In this document: piece after piece, positions 1 through 9,636 of the stretch
Numbering within the stretch: position 1 is the stretch's first letter
How the letters are laid out: each line of letters starts with the position of its first letter
From: Arthrobacter sp. S39
GTDB taxonomy: Bacteria; Actinomycetota; Actinomycetes; Actinomycetales; Micrococcaceae
Length of the DNA stretch: 64,000 nt
Reading direction: 5' to 3'
NCBI RefSeq assembly: GCF_004320525.1
Contig: NZ_SIHX01000008.1
Span: forward strand, 181,826-245,825
Notes under the pieces: model-generated
The model's database searches: none
Seen by the model: only the letters and a program-made list of their open reading frames with translations
What the model was told of the DNA's origin: nothing
Program-made: the position numbers and the translations under genes

Positions 1-1
1 C

Positions 2-1696
2 GGGTTACTGGAACCTGTGCTGAGCGCGCACGACCCAAATTTCAGTTCCCTGACGGCGGTCAACACACCGCCTTTCTCCCCGGACTACTTACTCGGTGCT
101 GACCAGTACGGACGCGACATCTGGTCACGCAGTCTGGTCGCAATCAACGTCTCCGTCATTTCAGGGCTGCTCGGGGCAGGTGTGGCAGTATCCATCGGTA
201 CGGTGTTCGGGCTCATTTCCGGCTATGTAGCCAAACGCACAGACGCAGCCTTGTCCTGGCTGTTCAACCTGGTCATGACCTTCCCGGCACTGATCCTTGT
301 CATGATTCTCTACCCCATCACCGGCGGCGACTACAAGATCATGATGGGCGTCTTCGGGATCTTCATCTCGGCTGGCATTTTCCGTCTGGTCCGCAATCTC
401 GTCCTCGGCGTGCGGAACGAACTATACGTGGACGCCGCGCGCGTAGCGGGGCTCTCCAACGTCCGCATCCTTTCCCGTCACGTTCTCTACGCCGTTCGAG
501 GCCCCATCATCATCGCCTCCGCGTTTCTCGCCGTCGCCTCCATTGGCATCCAGGCAGGCCTGGCATTCCTTGGGCTAGGGTCCAGCCAGCTACCGAGCTT
601 CGGCTTGATGGCGGGAGCTGCGTTCTTGAACATTTACCAGCATCCAATTCAGATGCTCTGGCCCTCCCTCTTCCTGGCCGTCATGACCGGCGCTTTAGTG
701 ATGCTCGCCAACGCCTACCGGGACTCCCTCGCAGCTCCAAACGCCGTACCCAAGAAGCCGCGCACGCACACAGTAGTGCCGCCAATAGAAGAGACTGGTG
801 CCACTGATAGCGCTGCAAGCATTGATGGCAACCAGGATCAAGCCAGAAGCAAAGGCAACCTGCTGACGGTTCGAAATCTTCGAGTCGAGTATCCGCAGGC
901 CGATGGCACCTACAGGAGTGTCGTCAAAGGAGTGTCGTTGGACGTCAACCTGGGTGAAGTCGTGGGTGTCGTCGGAGAATCCGGGTCAGGAAAGACCCAG
1001 ACAGCCTTCTCCATTCTCGGCCTATTGCCCCGCCAAGCCCGGGTCAGCGCCGATTTACTCGAAATTGCAGGCGAACCGATTTCCGCGCAGGATGACCGCA
1101 CACTACGGCGCATGCGGGGCAGTGCCCTTGCATACATTCCCCAGGAGCCTATGTCGAACCTGGATCCGTCCTTCACCGTCGGTAGCCAACTCATAGAACC
1201 CCTGACAGCTGGTATGTCGAAGAAAGAAGCGCGGGCCACCATTCTGGCCCTGCTGGCTCGGGTCGGCATTCCCGATCCTCTACGAACCTTCAAGTCCTAC
1301 CCTCATCAGATATCCGGTGGCATGGCCCAACGCGTCCTTATCGCCGGGGCTGTTTCATCGCGGCCAAAGCTGCTCATCGCTGACGAACCCACCACTGCCC
1401 TGGACGTGACGGTGCAAGCTGAGATCCTTGACCTTCTGCGTGATCTCCAAGGCGAGTTCGGCATGGGAGTCCTCTTGGTAACGCACAACTTCGGGGTTGT
1501 CGCCGATCTCTGCAATCGAGTGGTTGTTATGAAGGACGGGGAAATGGTGGAGTCGGGCGACGTGAGATCTATCTTCCACGCGCCGTCCAAGGAATATACC
1601 CAACAACTCATCGCCGCGATTCTGGATGAGAACACGACCCGCTCTGACCCGCCCGCAGCGGCGCCGTCTGCACTGAACAAGGAGCATGCTCGATGA
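2..1696 (+). CDS. ABC transporter permease-ATPase fusion (DppC-DppD type), 5' partial
   Basis: Fused inner-membrane permease and ATP-binding subunit of a dipeptide/oligopeptide/oligosaccharide-type (PepT) ABC importer. The frame is open to the window edge, so the gene starts upstream; the GTG at 17 lies inside the usual DppC N-terminal region and is probably internal. Counting from that GTG, residues 1-240 are a BPD-type permease with the family motif LGADQYGRDIWSR and several hydrophobic segments. After a polar linker, residues 285-540 are an ABC ATPase with Walker A GESGSGKT, Q-loop YIPQEP, signature SGGMAQRV, Walker B LLIADEP and switch THNFGV. It overlaps the next ATPase by ATGA, so the two are translationally coupled. 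Such fusions are known in actinobacteria. Location beside a rhamnosidase operon suggests an oligosaccharide or glycoside cargo, but that is inference. Confidence 0.9.
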   Translation, partial: GLLEPVLSAHDPNFSSLTAVNTPPFSPDYLLGADQYGRDIWSRSLVAINVSVISGLLGAGVAVSIGTVFGLISGYVAKRTDAALSWLFNLVMTFPALILVMILYPITGGDYKIMMGVFGIFISAGIFRLVRNLVLGVRNELYVDAARVAGLSNVRILSRHVLYAVRGPIIIASAFLAVASIGIQAGLAFLGLGSSQLPSFGLMAGAAFLNIYQHPIQMLWPSLFLAVMTGALVMLANAYRDSLAAPNAVPKKPRTHTVVPPIEETGATDSAASIDGNQDQARSKGNLLTVRNLRVEYPQADGTYRSVVKGVSLDVNLGEVVGVVGESGSGKTQTAFSILGLLPRQARVSADLLEIAGEPISAQDDRTLRRMRGSALAYIPQEPMSNLDPSFTVGSQLIEPLTAGMSKKEARATILALLARVGIPDPLRTFKSYPHQISGGMAQRVLIAGAVSSRPKLLIADEPTTALDVTVQAEILDLLRDLQGEFGMGVLLVTHNFGVVADLCNRVVVMKDGEMVESGDVRSIFHAPSKEYTQQLIAAILDENTTRSDPPAAAPSALNKEHAR

Positions 1697-2526
1697 GCAA
1701 CCCACTGCTAAAAGTCTCCGACCTCCGTCTCCGATACCCTGGCACCGGGTTCCGCACAGCGTCACCGGAGGTGCTCCGCGGCGTTTCCATCGAAATCACC
1801 CCCGGTGAGACGCTCGGCGTCGTAGGGGAATCCGGCTCGGGAAAAACCACCCTTGGGAGGGCGGTATTGGGTCTCGCTAGACCGACCGGCGGAACGATTA
1901 AGTTTGACGGGCGCGACATCACCCACATGAACCCCCGCGAACGGCGACCCCTCGCCCGCGACATTCAGGTGATTTTTCAGGATCCGTACACGTCCTTGAA
2001 CCCCTCCCTTCAGATTGCTGACATCCTCACTGAGCCGCTCATCGCCCAAGGAACGTCCTCACAGGCGGCTCGCAACTCCGTGCGGCAACTGCTGGACTCG
2101 GTCGGACTGCCGGCTAACGCCGCCCAACGCTACCCGAAAGAGTTCAGCGGCGGGCAACGGCAAAGAATTGCTATTGCCCGAGCCGTGGCTCTTAAACCAC
2201 GCCTTATCGTGTGTGATGAACCCGTTTCGGCTTTGGATCTGACCACCCAGTCACGAGTGCTCGATCTACTCATCGACTTGCAACGCCAAACCGGCGTCGC
2301 CTACCTGTTCATTACGCACGACCTGTCAGTGGTACGGCATATCAGCCACCGCGTCACGGTGATGTATCAAGGCGAATTGGTCGAGACCGGTCAAACCCCA
2401 GAAGTCACCACCAACCCGCAGCACGAATATACACGGAGCCTGTTGCTCGCCTCGCCGACAGCTGACCCCGACCGCCAAGCTGAGCGACGTGCTGCACGAC
2501 GCCTCCTTCGTTTGGCGAACTCCTAG
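1693..2526 (+). CDS. ABC transporter ATP-binding protein (DppF/OppF type)
   Basis: Second cytoplasmic ATPase of the PepT-type importer, 277 aa, shorter than the usual ~330 aa DppF because the C-terminal Cys-rich oligopeptide segment is short. Visible motifs: Walker A GESGSGKT, Q-loop FQDPYTSLNPS, signature FSGGQRQR, Walker B LIVCDEP, D-loop SALDL and switch THDLSV. The start ATG overlaps the stop of the fused permease-ATPase (ATGA). It pairs with that ATPase as a heterodimeric motor. The family call is firm; the substrate is not visible. Confidence 0.92.
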   Translation: MSNPLLKVSDLRLRYPGTGFRTASPEVLRGVSIEITPGETLGVVGESGSGKTTLGRAVLGLARPTGGTIKFDGRDITHMNPRERRPLARDIQVIFQDPYTSLNPSLQIADILTEPLIAQGTSSQAARNSVRQLLDSVGLPANAAQRYPKEFSGGQRQRIAIARAVALKPRLIVCDEPVSALDLTTQSRVLDLLIDLQRQTGVAYLFITHDLSVVRHISHRVTVMYQGELVETGQTPEVTTNPQHEYTRSLLLASPTADPDRQAERRAARRLLRLANS

Positions 2527-2568
2527 TCAATAATTCATATGTAGGTTGGGGCGCCAAGGGCAGTGGGG

Positions 2569-2599
2569 AGCGGCCCGCATGGTGGTTGCGAGGGCCGCT
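2569..2599. terminator. Hairpin after the ABC operon
   Basis: AGCGGCCC (2569-2576) pairs with GGGCCGCT (2592-2599) across a 15-nt loop, 43 nt after the dppF-like stop. There is no clear U-run, so termination is only possible. Confidence 0.35.
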
Positions 2600-2866
2600 T
2601 GAAGGGGTGGCGCCCGGTGTTGGCTGCTGGCGAGTCTTTAGCGACTGCAATGGTCAGACTGAAATGCGCTGGATGGGTGTCGCATGACGATTGTGCGAGC
2701 AGGAGCGTGGCGGTGTCTAAGTTCGAAGCATCGGCAATGGTTCAGGTTCACCAATGCCGGGCACAGGTGCGCCCAGAGAGGAGCGGGCTACTCCAGCCTG
2801 GCGTGGCGCAGGTTCTTGGCGTGCGGTCTTCCCACCAACCCCGCATCGCCGGCGGGTCGCTGCTGT

Positions 2867-2902
2867 GGCAATTGTTGCATCGAGGGCAATTGTTGCATCG
2901 AG
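2867..2902. repeat. 18-bp perfect tandem duplication
   Basis: The unit ggcaattgttgcatcgag occurs twice head to tail (2867-2884 and 2885-2902). It lies in the 557-bp non-coding stretch 2527-3083, where I see no convincing gene. That stretch otherwise holds only the hairpin at 2569 and the regulator site at 2993. Confidence 0.9.
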
Positions 2903-2992
2903 GCGAAAGGCCATGCTCGTTCTGCCGGCCGCGCTTCACCGGTGTGGACACAAAGGCAAAAGACCTCATCGCAATGAATCGATACAAAGTTA

Positions 2993-3006
2993 CTTGCGCG
3001 TGCTAG
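2993..3006 (+). promoter_or_regulatory. Putative LacI-family operator before the MFS-GH78-GH3 operon
   Basis: CTTGCGCGTGCTAG is an imperfect palindrome centred on CG, as is typical of LacI-family operators. The identical 14-mer lies before the GH2 gene (10725-10738), and a one-mismatch copy in reverse orientation lies before lacI (9610-9623). It sits 78 nt upstream of the chosen MFS start. Confidence 0.7.
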
Positions 3007-3083
3007 CTCTGCGGGTGTACGCTCTCGTAAGCCAGCTCACAGTTGTGCATCCTTATTAGTAGACATTGACGATGGAGTCTTCG

Positions 3084-4421
3084 ATGGCAATACGCCCAGG
3101 CGATCTTCCCGCCGCCCCTCAGCCTCTGCCGACCGCGCCGGGGGCGCTGGCGGAGGTTATGCAGAACGCACCGCAACCTCCGGCTGAACAGAAAGCCAGC
3201 ACCTCGTACATCTGGTTCCAAGTACTGGGTCAATTCGGTGTATTCGTAGCATTCATCACGCCTCTGGCGATTTCATTGGCCATTCGTTTGGCGGAGCTGG
3301 CGCCGGGCCGTGACGAGTATCTGGGATACATCACCGGCGCTGGATCCTTGGTAGTGATGGTCACAGCTCCGCTTCTGGGTGTGCTCAGCGACCGAACGCG
3401 CTCACGAATTGGACGTCGTCGTCCGTTCATGATCGGCGGCATGCTGGTGGGCATCCTTTCACTCTTCGTTATGGCGATGGCACCAAGCGCGCTGGTTCTC
3501 GGCATCGGCTGGGTCCTCGCGCAGCTCGGCTGGGGTCAAGTCCTTCAGGCCCTGCTGACATCCATGGCCGATAAGCTATCGGAAACCCAGCGAGGGAAAG
3601 TCGCCGGCCTTGCAGGTTTCGCCACCCAGGTGGCGCCCGTTGTAGGTGTTGTAATCGCTGGCAGCTTCGCTGCTGATGCGCTTCTGCTCTTCCTGCTGCC
3701 CGGTTTGGTCGGCGTGATCTTTGTGACCCTCTTTGTGTTGTTCACGAAGGAAAACGACACCCGAAACGCCCGGTTCGACGAGAAACTGTCCCTGGGTACG
3801 CTGTTCAGCAAGTACCTGTACAACCCCCGCTCGTACCCGGACTTCTCATGGGTATGGCTTGGCCGGTTCCTCTTCTACTTCGGTCTTACCTTGAACACCA
3901 CGTTCACGGCGTTCTTCTTCGCTGAGCGTCTCGGCGTCAGTGTTGCCGATTCCGCACCCATCATCGCCACCATCAGCCTGATCGGGATTGTTGCTACAAC
4001 CGCCGGTGCCATTGGAGGCGGATTCCTCTCAGACAAGCTGCGTCGCCGGCGCGTCTTCGTCCTTTACTCAGGTGTTCTTTTCACACTGGGCACGGTTGTC
4101 ATGGCCGTTGCCTCCGACTTCACTCTGCTGGTGACTGGTTCGATGATCGTGTCTGCGGGAATCGGCATGTTCTCGGCAATCGACCAAGCCCTCATCCTGG
4201 ATGTTCTGCCGGAGAAGGACACCAACGCCGGACGATTCATGGGCATCATCGGCTTCGCAGTGTCGATCCCGCAGGCAGTTGCACCCTTTATTGCACCGGC
4301 ATTCCTCGCAATCGGAGTCGTAGCGGGTGGCGAAAAGAACTACACCCTGCTCTACCTCATCGCCGGCGTCTTCACCCTCATAGGCGGCATGGTGGCCATG
4401 CGCGTCCGCTCAGTCCGCTAA
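3084..4421 (+). CDS. MFS sugar transporter (GPH/SLC45-like)
   Basis: Polytopic inner-membrane transporter of 445 aa with about 12 hydrophobic segments. After the second or third segment comes GVLSDRTRSRIGRRRPF, the charged loop motif seen in GPH/SLC45-type glycoside and disaccharide transporters. The start at ATG 3084 is chosen by analogy. The leader gacgatggagtc plus ATG matches the leader of the GH2 gene in the same presumed regulon and puts GGAG 6 nt before the ATG; ATG 3072 and TTG 3066 are in frame upstream. The rhamnosidase gene follows after 43 nt, so it probably imports the glycoside or its products. Direction and substrate are inferred from the neighbours. Confidence 0.85.
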   Translation: MAIRPGDLPAAPQPLPTAPGALAEVMQNAPQPPAEQKASTSYIWFQVLGQFGVFVAFITPLAISLAIRLAELAPGRDEYLGYITGAGSLVVMVTAPLLGVLSDRTRSRIGRRRPFMIGGMLVGILSLFVMAMAPSALVLGIGWVLAQLGWGQVLQALLTSMADKLSETQRGKVAGLAGFATQVAPVVGVVIAGSFAADALLLFLLPGLVGVIFVTLFVLFTKENDTRNARFDEKLSLGTLFSKYLYNPRSYPDFSWVWLGRFLFYFGLTLNTTFTAFFFAERLGVSVADSAPIIATISLIGIVATTAGAIGGGFLSDKLRRRRVFVLYSGVLFTLGTVVMAVASDFTLLVTGSMIVSAGIGMFSAIDQALILDVLPEKDTNAGRFMGIIGFAVSIPQAVAPFIAPAFLAIGVVAGGEKNYTLLYLIAGVFTLIGGMVAMRVRSVR

Positions 4422-4464
4422 CCCAACCAGCCAGCCAATACCCAGCGTTACAAGGAGTTCCACA

Positions 4465-6960
4465 ATGACCGCCGACTGGTCCGCATCTTTCATCACCCCC
4501 AAGCATTCAACAGGCGAACCCGGAGAGCCCGCTTCGTATCTTCGTCGTGAATTCGAAGTACCCGAACTGCCGGTCAAAGCAACGCTCCACAGTACAGCTG
4601 TAGGCCTGATCGAAGCGCACGTCAACGGGAACGTTGTGGGAGATGAGGTCTTGACGCCCGGCTGGACTTCTTATCGCCATCGACTCGTTGTCAGCAGCCA
4701 CGACGTCACGTCGCTGATCACCCCGGGAGTCAATGCGCTGGGCGCAATTATGGGGGAGGGGTGGGCGCTGGGACGCCTCGGCTGGGAGGAAAAACGCAAC
4801 CACTATTCGGAGCGGCCAGCCGCCTGGTTGCAGCTTGATGTGGAGTACGCCGACGGCCGGACAGAACGGATCACTACAGATGGTTCGTTCCGGGCCGGAA
4901 CCGGTGCTGTGCTCGCGAACAGCATTTACGACGGCGAAACTTACGATGCGCGTCTGGAACCCTTCGGGTGGGACAAGCCTGGGTTCGACGATTCGCAGTG
5001 GGCCGCTGTTGAAATCTTCGACTGGCCGCTCGAAGCACTCGTGGAGCCCACAGCTCCGCCCATCCGGCGGATCGAAGAGCTGGCTCCCGTGGAAATCCTG
5101 ACAACGGCCTCAGGGCGCACCGTGGTGGACTTCGGCCAAAACATCTCAGGTTGGGTACGGCTCGACGTCCAAGGTCCAGCCGGTACGACAGTGACGCTTA
5201 AGCACTCGGAGGTGATGATTGCCGGCGAAGCGGACTTCGAGACGATCCGGACAGCAGCGGCCACTACCCGGTACACGCTGCGCGGAGAAGGACGCGAAAT
5301 CTGGGAGCCCCGCTTCACTTTCCATGGATTTCGCTACGTCGAGATCGACGGTTGGCCCGGAGTGTTGACCTCCGAGTCTCTGCGGGCCGTTGTTGTCCAC
5401 TCCGACATGACCCGCATCGGGTGGCTCGAGACATCAAATCCGTTGCTGAACCAGCTGCACTCCAACGCGGTCTGGTCCATGCGGGACAACTTTGTTGGCG
5501 TCCCCACCGACTGTCCCCAGCGCGACGAACGCCTTGGCTGGACCGGTGACATCAACGCGTTCGCCCCCACTGCGGCGTTCCTCTACGACGTCCGCGGTGT
5601 CCTCGGATCCTGGTTGAGCGACCTCGCCGTTGAACAAAAGGAAAGTGGCTATGTGCCATGGGTTGTCCCTGATGTGCTCTCCACGCCATCTTCCCCGACG
5701 GCGCTGTGGAGCGATGTCGCAGTCAGCCTTCCCTGGGCGCTGTACAGGGAATATGGCGATGAACAGATCCTTGCGGACGCTTATGGTTCGATGACCGCCT
5801 TCATCCGTCAGGTTGCCGGCCTGCTGGATGACAACGGATTGTGGAGTACTGGCTTCCAGTACGGTGACTGGCTCGATCCGGACGCACCGATCGACAACCC
5901 GGCCGGTGGTAAAACCGACAGGCATCTTGTCGCTGCAGCCTACTTGTGCCGCACCACCCGGGAGATGGCTGACACCGCAGCCATCCTCGGACACGAGGCA
6001 GACGCCGTCGAATTCAATGCCCTTGCTTACCGCGTCCGCGGAGCGTTCCTGGACGAGTTCGTCAGCAAGACCGGCAGGGTTGTCAACGAGACCGCCACAG
6101 CATACGCATTGGCGATCACCTTCAATATTCTCGACGACACCCAGAAAGCGCATGCAGGTGACCGGCTGGCGGAAATCGTAGCCCGCGCCGGCTACCGCAT
6201 CTCAACAGGCTTCGCCGGCACGCCGCTGGTCACCGATGCCCTCTCTGTCACAGGTCACCTCGACGAGGCTTACCTTATGCTTCTGGAAACGGGCTGCCCG
6301 TCCTTCCTGTACCCGGTGACGATGGGCGCCACCACCATTTGGGAGCGTTGGGATTCGGTACAGCCTGACGGGACCATCAACCCCTCCGGAATGACCTCCT
6401 TGAACCACTACGCCCTCGGGGCGGTTGTGGACTGGATGCACCGAACCATTGGTGGGCTGAACGCCGTCGAACCTGGCTACCGACGCATGCGAATCGCACC
6501 CCAACCGGGCAAACATCTCACTTCCGCAGACCTGAAACATGTCACCCCGCACGGGGAAGTGCGCGTGAATTGGAGCGTGAAAGAGGGCACAGCCCTGCTG
6601 GACGTGGCCATTCCGGAGGGGACCAGCGCCGAGGTGGTCCTGCCCCTGCACCCGGATGGGCTGAGAGTAGAGATTGCAGCTGGTGAGCATCAATGGAGTT
6701 ATGCGGCTGAAATTGCCTCGGCCCGGACCACCTTTGACCTGGACTCAACCATTCGCGAGGTTGCCGAGGATCCGGCCGCATGGCGGCTGTTCAGCAACAC
6801 CTTCGCTAGCCATTACCCCGGTGTTCCTCTGGACGGCAAGGACCCGGAAGCCGCTGCCATGTCCATCCGCACGCTGCTCGAATACATCCCCGGTGCCTCG
6901 GACCAGTTCCGCTCTGACCTTTCAGAGTCACTGGCAGCTGCATCGAACGGAGACAACTGA
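4465..6960 (+). CDS. Alpha-L-rhamnosidase, GH78
   Basis: Hydrolyses terminal alpha-L-rhamnose from rhamnosides. The protein has 831 aa, with beta-sandwich N-domains up to about residue 330 (jelly-roll pattern with GEGWALGRLGW near 95) and an (alpha/alpha)6-barrel catalytic domain. The GH78 hallmark PTDCPQRDERLGWTGD spans 347-362, with E355 the likely general acid. TTIWERWDS around E627 carries the likely base. A C-terminal beta-domain and a tail of about 100 residues follow; the tail is not typical of the core family. There is no signal peptide, so it is cytoplasmic. The start has AAGGAG 7 nt upstream. Its stop overlaps the GH3 start (ATGA), coupling removal of rhamnose to removal of the inner glucose. 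Confidence 0.95.
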   Translation: MTADWSASFITPKHSTGEPGEPASYLRREFEVPELPVKATLHSTAVGLIEAHVNGNVVGDEVLTPGWTSYRHRLVVSSHDVTSLITPGVNALGAIMGEGWALGRLGWEEKRNHYSERPAAWLQLDVEYADGRTERITTDGSFRAGTGAVLANSIYDGETYDARLEPFGWDKPGFDDSQWAAVEIFDWPLEALVEPTAPPIRRIEELAPVEILTTASGRTVVDFGQNISGWVRLDVQGPAGTTVTLKHSEVMIAGEADFETIRTAAATTRYTLRGEGREIWEPRFTFHGFRYVEIDGWPGVLTSESLRAVVVHSDMTRIGWLETSNPLLNQLHSNAVWSMRDNFVGVPTDCPQRDERLGWTGDINAFAPTAAFLYDVRGVLGSWLSDLAVEQKESGYVPWVVPDVLSTPSSPTALWSDVAVSLPWALYREYGDEQILADAYGSMTAFIRQVAGLLDDNGLWSTGFQYGDWLDPDAPIDNPAGGKTDRHLVAAAYLCRTTREMADTAAILGHEADAVEFNALAYRVRGAFLDEFVSKTGRVVNETATAYALAITFNILDDTQKAHAGDRLAEIVARAGYRISTGFAGTPLVTDALSVTGHLDEAYLMLLETGCPSFLYPVTMGATTIWERWDSVQPDGTINPSGMTSLNHYALGAVVDWMHRTIGGLNAVEPGYRRMRIAPQPGKHLTSADLKHVTPHGEVRVNWSVKEGTALLDVAIPEGTSAEVVLPLHPDGLRVEIAAGEHQWSYAAEIASARTTFDLDSTIREVAEDPAAWRLFSNTFASHYPGVPLDGKDPEAAAMSIRTLLEYIPGASDQFRSDLSESLAAASNGDN

Positions 6961-9290
6961 TGACCCTCCACGACGATGCAGCCGGCGCCACCAAACAAGA
7001 ACGAACAGAGGACCCATTGCCTGTACTGCCCTTCCGTGAATCCACACTGCCAGTGGAGGTCCGCGTCAAAGACCTCCTTGGCCGGCTCACTCTTGAGGAA
7101 AAAGCCGGTCAGCTGACACAGTATTTCTACACCGGGGACGGGGAGCCGATTCCGGACGATTTTGACATCGAGTCCCTTCCCCCTGAGCACCGTGTCCACA
7201 TCAAGCTGCCGCAACTGATTGAGGAGGCCGTAAGCGCAGGAAAGGCCGGTTCCCTTCTCTTTATCCGGAACCCGGAACTCGCGAACCGCCTGCAGCGCCG
7301 CGCTGTAGAGGACAGCCGGTTTGGCATTCCGCTCCTCTTTGGGTTCGACGTCGTGCATGGGTGGCGGACCATTTTCCCCGTGCCAATCGCCATGGCTGCT
7401 ACTTGGTCCGAAAATGTGATCGAAGCGGCGCAGACAGTGGCAGCACGGGAGGCCCGTGCCGCGGGCGTGCACTGGACTTTCGCCCCCAATGTCGACATTG
7501 CCCGGGACCCTCGCTGGGGACGCATCGTCGAAGGAGCAGGCGAAGACCCTGTCCTTGGTGCCGCCGTAGCCGGCGCTAACGTGCGCGGCTTCCAAGGTGA
7601 CCTCGGCCCCGAGCGGATTCTCGCCGGGGTGAAGCACTTTGCAGGCTACGGGGCGGCCCGCGGGGGCAGGGATTACGACGACGTCGACATCTCCGACGCT
7701 GAACTTTGGAACGTGCACATCCCGGCGTTCCGCGCCGCTATCCACGCCGGGACGTCGAACGTGATGAGCGCCTACATGGACTTCAACGGGGTTCCAGTCT
7801 CTGGAAACCGCCAACTGCTCACCACCATCCTTCGGGACCAGCTCGGCTTCGATGGCTTTGTGGTTTCTGACGCAAACGCCGTGCGGTCTTTGGAGACGCA
7901 GCACTTCGCCAAGGATCAGGCAGATGCCGCCGTGCGAGCGGTGACGGCGGGCCTGGATATGGAAATGGCCATGATGGAACCCGCGTACACACGGCTTCCG
8001 GAAGCAGTCCAAAACGGTACCCTCAGTGAGAACGTGCTGGATGCCGCCGTCGAACGCGTCCTCACTGCCAAGTTCCGGCTGGGCTTATTCGAGAACCCCT
8101 ACACTGAGGAATCTGCCACAGAGGCGGTCCTCGCTGCGCCAGAGCACCGCGAACTGGCCCTGACCGTTGCTGAGCAGTCCATGGTGCTGCTCAAGAACGA
8201 TGCGGATGCGCTTCCCCTGGATGGCGAATCCCTTCGCAAAATTGCTGTCATCGGCCAACTGGCCCAGGCCTCACGGGACGCTCTTGGACCTTGGGTCTTT
8301 GACCATGACGTGACGGAGACCGTGACCATTGTGGACGGTCTCCGCTCGGCGCTGGAGGGGTCCGCAGAAGTGCTGCACGAACCCGGAGCGGGTATTCCTG
8401 AGCGTTTTTACCCCACGCCTTTCGATCAGTTGGACACCTCCATCGAGCGGACACCGGATGATTACGACGACGACGCCGCGATCGATCACGCCGTGGAGCT
8501 CGCCTCCAGTGCCGACGTCGCAATCGTGGTTGTTGGCCAGCGGCAGAACCAGATTGGCGAACGGGCGTCCACAAGTACGCTGGATTTGCCGGGTCGCCAG
8601 CTTGAACAACTGCAGCGCATCCACGGCACGGGCACCCCTGTGATCCTCATTGTCATGTCTGGCCGGCCGCTGGACTTGCGATGGGCGGATGAGCATATCC
8701 CTGCCATCGTTCAGACGTGGTATCCCGGTACCCGGGGCGGGGACGCGGTGGCCCGTACGCTGCTTGGCGCTGTCAGTCCGGCAGGGCGGTTGCCCTTTAC
8801 GTGGCCCCAACACGTAGGTCAGGTGCCGCTTATCTACTCCCATCACCGGACCTTCGAACCGGAGCATCAGCAGTCCCGCTACTTCGAAGGATCCAATGCG
8901 CCGTTGTATCCCTTCGGCCACGGCCTGTCCTATGCCAGCTTCAAGTACGGCAATCTCTCAACCGGGCAGGCGGCAATCGCCCGAGGCGATGTTGTTACCG
9001 TCAACTGCGACGTGACCAACGTGTCGGACCGGGACGCCGATGAAGTGGTCCAGCTGTACATCCACCAACGCTACGGGACCTCCTCCCGACCCGTCCGGGA
9101 ACTCAAGTCCTTCCAGCGGATCTCGCTTAAGGCAGGCGAAACCCGCACCGTGGAGTTTGAGCTGGGACCGGACCAACTCCGGTACTGGAGTGCAGCCACC
9201 CGCGACTACGTTCAAGACGCTACAACGATCGATATCTGGGTCGGCGGAGATTCCGAGGCTGACCTGGCGGCAGTACTGGAAATCACGTAA
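6960..9290 (+). CDS. Beta-glucosidase, GH3 (BglX-like)
   Basis: Retaining beta-glycosidase of 776 aa without a signal peptide, unlike periplasmic E. coli BglX. The TIM-barrel carries KHFAGYGAARGGRDYDDVD near 225-243 and the nucleophile motif GFVVSDANA with D304. An alpha/beta sandwich follows (about 385-620), then a C-terminal fibronectin III-like domain ending near residue 770. It is coupled by ATGA overlap to the GH78 rhamnosidase, and a strong terminator follows. In context it probably removes glucose from derhamnosylated glucosides. Beta-xylosidase specificity cannot be excluded from sequence alone. Confidence 0.93.
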   Translation: MTLHDDAAGATKQERTEDPLPVLPFRESTLPVEVRVKDLLGRLTLEEKAGQLTQYFYTGDGEPIPDDFDIESLPPEHRVHIKLPQLIEEAVSAGKAGSLLFIRNPELANRLQRRAVEDSRFGIPLLFGFDVVHGWRTIFPVPIAMAATWSENVIEAAQTVAAREARAAGVHWTFAPNVDIARDPRWGRIVEGAGEDPVLGAAVAGANVRGFQGDLGPERILAGVKHFAGYGAARGGRDYDDVDISDAELWNVHIPAFRAAIHAGTSNVMSAYMDFNGVPVSGNRQLLTTILRDQLGFDGFVVSDANAVRSLETQHFAKDQADAAVRAVTAGLDMEMAMMEPAYTRLPEAVQNGTLSENVLDAAVERVLTAKFRLGLFENPYTEESATEAVLAAPEHRELALTVAEQSMVLLKNDADALPLDGESLRKIAVIGQLAQASRDALGPWVFDHDVTETVTIVDGLRSALEGSAEVLHEPGAGIPERFYPTPFDQLDTSIERTPDDYDDDAAIDHAVELASSADVAIVVVGQRQNQIGERASTSTLDLPGRQLEQLQRIHGTGTPVILIVMSGRPLDLRWADEHIPAIVQTWYPGTRGGDAVARTLLGAVSPAGRLPFTWPQHVGQVPLIYSHHRTFEPEHQQSRYFEGSNAPLYPFGHGLSYASFKYGNLSTGQAAIARGDVVTVNCDVTNVSDRDADEVVQLYIHQRYGTSSRPVRELKSFQRISLKAGETRTVEFELGPDQLRYWSAATRDYVQDATTIDIWVGGDSEADLAAVLEIT

Positions 9291-9310
9291 GCCGTTGCTT
9301 CGACCTGCGG

Positions 9311-9347
9311 AAGGTCCGGGACCGACAGAGCCCCGGACCTTCTTTTC
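9311..9347 (+). terminator. Rho-independent terminator after the GH3 gene
   Basis: AAGGTCCGGG (9311-9320) pairs perfectly with CCCGGACCTT (9332-9341) over an 11-nt loop, followed by a T-rich tract. It ends the MFS-GH78-GH3 operon. From here to 9609 I see no gene. Confidence 0.85.
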
Positions 9348-9609
9348 CGTGCCCTGTTCCTGTTGTTGGTCGCGGCAGGGCCAATTGTTAAGGGAACGGA
9401 TAAAAACCGAGATCCTGATTAACCCTCTGCTGCGAAACAGCCCGAGCTGGTGCAGACAGTTTGCTGCGGTGTTGCCGTTTCGGCTTGATCGTGGGGTTGC
9501 CGTAGTAACTGTCGTCAGCGCTTCGGCCTCGCCAAAAGACATCATTGCTGCCTCGCTTCGGCCAAGTCATTGAAGCGTTGTCCGGTGCGCTCCACGACAG
9601 AAGGGGGTA

Positions 9610-9623
9610 CTAGCTCGCGCAAG
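9610..9623 (+). promoter_or_regulatory. Putative operator before lacI (autoregulation)
   Basis: CTAGCTCGCGCAAG is the reverse complement, with one mismatch, of the 14-mer at 2993 and 10725. It is flanked by gtac on both sides (9607-9610 and 9624-9627) and lies only 13 nt before the lacI-type ATG. Binding there would repress the regulator's own gene. Confidence 0.65.
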
Positions 9624-9636
9624 GTACGATTTTTGG

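Noticed and set aside
2563..3006. Overlapping short frames on both strands in the gap before the MFS gene
   Set aside because: No ribosome site, no motifs, and they run over a tandem repeat and the operator.
6813..8012. 399-codon open frame on the minus strand
   Set aside because: Antisense to the rhamnosidase end and GH3 gene; no family motifs, and typical of third-position GC bias in a GC-rich gene.
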